This document shows positions 4,406-5,689 of a stretch of 5,689 nucleotides of DNA, piece by piece. Below the pieces are notes generated by a model. It was not told the DNA's origin. It did no database searches and was given only the letters and a program-made list of their open reading frames with translations. Both the position numbers and the translations under genes were made by a program. Each line of letters opens with the position of its first letter. The first letter of the stretch is position 1. Source of the stretch: an uncultured Streptomyces sp. (GTDB lineage: Bacteria; Actinomycetota; Actinomycetes; Streptomycetales; Streptomycetaceae); assembly GCA_946480485.1 (NCBI GenBank), contig CAMLJW010000354.1, positions 1 through 5,689 on the forward strand, in the 5' to 3' direction.

Positions 4406-5109
4406 ACCCGGCGGCTGAGCCCGGTCCAGCGGCGGTCGTGGCGGAAGGCGCGCAGGCGGGCGCGGGCCCGGGCGCGCGGGCGGCTCCGGTAGAAACGCTT
4501 GGCCCACGGGGAACCGGGCCGGGCGAGCCGGATGGCGCCGATCAGGGCGACGAACGGGATGACCACGCCGAAGATCGCGGTACGCGCCTTGCCCTTGGTC
4601 AGGGCAAGCAGCGCGAAGAGGAAGTTCACGGCCACACTCAGCGCGGCGCCCCCGCGGTCCTGCAGCTCGTCCTCGTCGAGGTCGTTGACGCCGAAGGGCA
4701 GGAAGCCACCGAGCAGCAGAGCCACCATGGCCGCCGTGACCACCACGACCTCGACGCTCTTGCGGCCCTGCTCGGTCCAGTAGACGTCGTCGAGGTGCAG
4801 GATCAGCGCGAACTCGTCGAGTACCAGGCCCACGCCCATCCCGAAGATCACCGCGCACACCATCGAGCCGACGCCGCTGCGCCCACCGGCCACCGCGCCG
4901 AAGCCTCCGGCGACGGTCAGGATCACTCCGGGGACGACGTGGTGGATGTGCACACCGCCGGTGTTGACATTGCGGAACGGGCCCTTGCCCGCGCGGATGA
5001 GCCGGGTGATGACCCGCGTGATCGCGAACGTCAGCACGAACGACGCGAGCGCCAGCAGCAGCGGCAGCTTTCCCGGCTCGACGATGTTCCGATACCACCA
5101 GTCACCCAT
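4345..5109 (-). CDS. Integral membrane protein of unknown function with HIHH and acidic/His motifs
   Basis: I do not recognise a named family. The 254-residue protein begins MGDWWYRN and has six hydrophobic segments, near residues 15-38, 56-76, 82-106, 119-139, 157-173 and 177-197, followed by a basic cytoplasmic-type tail (208-228 is almost all Arg/Ala). HIHH at 54-57 sits at the start of the second segment, and DEF at 98-100 with LHLDDVYW at 104-111 at the end of the third; such polar residues beside membrane helices often bind metal or act in catalysis, but this is inference. Start: ATG 5109 has GCAGGA seven bases upstream; the frame extends to an ATG at 5154 with no well-placed site. It is divergent from cobS over 56 bp and converges on the rhomboid-like gene with a 61-bp overlap. 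Its ribosome-binding site lies inside an inverted repeat. Confidence 0.85.
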   Translation of the reverse strand: MGDWWYRNIVEPGKLPLLLALASFVLTFAITRVITRLIRAGKGPFRNVNTGGVHIHHVVPGVILTVAGGFGAVAGGRSGVGSMVCAVIFGMGVGLVLDEFALILHLDDVYWTEQGRKSVEVVVVTAAMVALLLGGFLPFGVNDLDEDELQDRGGAALSVAVNFLFALLALTKGKARTAIFGVVIPFVALIGAIRLARPGSPWAKRFYRSRPRARARARLRAFRHDRRWTGLSRRVQDWIGGRPDPETARMPEHR

Positions 5110-5117
5110 GGAGCCAT

Positions 5118-5163
5118 CCTGCGGCCGGATCGGGCCCACCGCAGGCCGTGGCATACCCTGCGG
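5118..5163. promoter_or_regulatory. Three CCTGCGG repeats (inverted and direct) in the divergent gap before cobS
   Basis: CCTGCGG at 5118-5124, its reverse complement CCGCAGG at 5139-5145, and CCTGCGG again at 5157-5163 fill the 56-bp gap; starts are 21 and 18 bp apart. The last copy overlaps the candidate cobS -10 box. In the transcript of the leftward membrane gene the first two copies form a 7-bp stem with a 14-base loop, and this stem covers the Shine-Dalgarno sequence (5122-5117). It may be an operator shared by both genes or an mRNA switch. Confidence 0.45.
5154..5159 (+). promoter_or_regulatory. Candidate -10 box for a leaderless cobS transcript
   Basis: TACCCT fits TAnnnT and ends six bases before the GTG start at 5166, so transcription would begin at the start codon. 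No convincing -35 is visible with 17-18 bp spacing and no Shine-Dalgarno sequence precedes the GTG. The arrangement is the same as at cobT. Confidence 0.35.
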
Positions 5164-5165
5164 CG

Positions 5166-5689
5166 GTGTCCGACACCTCTGCGACTGCCTGGCCGGACGG
5201 CGTCCGCTTCGCCTTCGGCACCCTCACCGTGCTCCCCGTGAAGGTGTTCCGCTGGGACCGCGAGGCCGCCCGCGCTGGCATGCTCTGCGCACCCGTCGCC
5301 GGGCTGGTCGTGGGTCTGTGCTCGGCCGCGGCGGGCGGACTGCTGCTGCTCCTGGGCGCCGGACCGCTGCTCGCCGCCGTGGCCACCACCGCGACACCCG
5401 CCGTGCTCACGCGCGCACTCCACCTCGACGGGCTCGCCGACACCGCGGACGGCCTCGGCAGCGGCAGGCCCGCCGAGGACGCGCTGCGCATCATGAAGCA
5501 GTCGGACATCGGCCCGTTCGGGGTCGTCGCCCTGCTCTTCGTACTGCTCGCCCAAGTGGCGGCGCTCTCCCAGGCGTACGAGTCCTCCTGGGCCCGCGGC
5601 GCGTTCGCGGCCGTCGCCTCGGCGTGCGCCGCCCGGCTCGCGCTCACCCTGGCCGCCCGTACCGGTGTGCCGCCGGCCCGCCCCGACGG
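5166..5689 (+). CDS. cobS: Adenosylcobinamide-GDP ribazoletransferase (cobalamin synthase), 3'-partial
   Basis: Condenses adenosylcobinamide-GDP (from CobU) with alpha-ribazole or its 5'-phosphate (from CobT) to give adenosylcobalamin or its phosphate, with release of GMP; it works in the cytoplasmic membrane. The first 174 residues are in the window, and roughly the last quarter to third of a typical CobS of about 250 residues lies beyond it. Diagnostic motifs are HLDGLADTADG at 86-96, with the acidic residues thought to bind Mg2+, and IMKQSDIGPFGV at 109-120. Hydrophobic segments are near 38-63, 67-85, 119-137 and 146-164. The GTG at 5166 gives an N-terminus of typical length (DGVRFAFGTLTVLP at 11-24); a GTG at 5148 in the same frame would add six residues but lies before the candidate -10 box. 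No Shine-Dalgarno site is present. The frame is open to the window end. Confidence 0.95.
   Translation, partial: MSDTSATAWPDGVRFAFGTLTVLPVKVFRWDREAARAGMLCAPVAGLVVGLCSAAAGGLLLLLGAGPLLAAVATTATPAVLTRALHLDGLADTADGLGSGRPAEDALRIMKQSDIGPFGVVALLFVLLAQVAALSQAYESSWARGAFAAVASACAARLALTLAARTGVPPARPD

Noticed and set aside
3739..5241. 500-codon + strand frame spanning the rhomboid-like and HIHH membrane genes
   Set aside because: Arg/Gly/Ala-rich shadow composition, no domain, and it crosses three better-supported genes and the divergent promoter gap.

Overview
The window is high-GC DNA, densely packed with genes that use almost only GC-ending codons, GTG starts and TAnnnT-type promoters. This points to an actinomycete, most likely Streptomyces; that assignment is inferred from composition and from the look of the Cob proteins, not from a search. 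The locus covers late cobalamin (vitamin B12) synthesis, the assembly of the nucleotide loop. Three recognisable enzymes of this stage lie on the + strand: CobU (activates adenosylcobinamide to the GDP derivative; 5' end outside the window), CobT (makes alpha-ribazole phosphate from dimethylbenzimidazole and nicotinate mononucleotide) and CobS (membrane enzyme that joins the two halves; 3' end outside the window).

Layout: 1-923 cobU (+, partial, kinase/guanylyltransferase fused behind the end of another N-terminal domain); 913-2088 SAM-dependent methyltransferase (-) with a zinc-ribbon and a histidine repeat, tail-to-tail with cobU and overlapping it by 11 bp; 2089-2369 divergent intergenic region with a promoter-like element, a 10-bp palindrome and G-rich direct repeats; 2370-3533 cobT (+) with an acidic Pro-Glu-Glu repeat tail; 3534-3664 short gap; 3665-4405 rhomboid-like membrane protein (+); 4345-5109 conserved-looking six-helix membrane protein of unknown function (-), overlapping the previous gene tail-to-tail by 61 bp; 5110-5165 a 56-bp divergent gap holding three copies of a 7-bp inverted/direct repeat; 5166-5689 cobS (+, partial).

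CobU and CobT supply the two substrates that CobS condenses, so these three genes form one functional module, although three non-Cob genes are interleaved with them, two on the opposite strand. Those three (His-repeat methyltransferase, rhomboid-like protein, HIHH membrane protein) have no established role in B12 synthesis that I can name.

The most unusual signals are: recurrent 9-bp tandem repeats in three neighbouring genes, giving three-residue peptide repeats; -10 motifs placed so that cobT and cobS would both be leaderless; a hairpin that would bury the ribosome-binding site of the HIHH membrane protein; and two G-quadruplex-type motifs. I see no cobalamin riboswitch, RNA gene, insertion sequence or CRISPR array.
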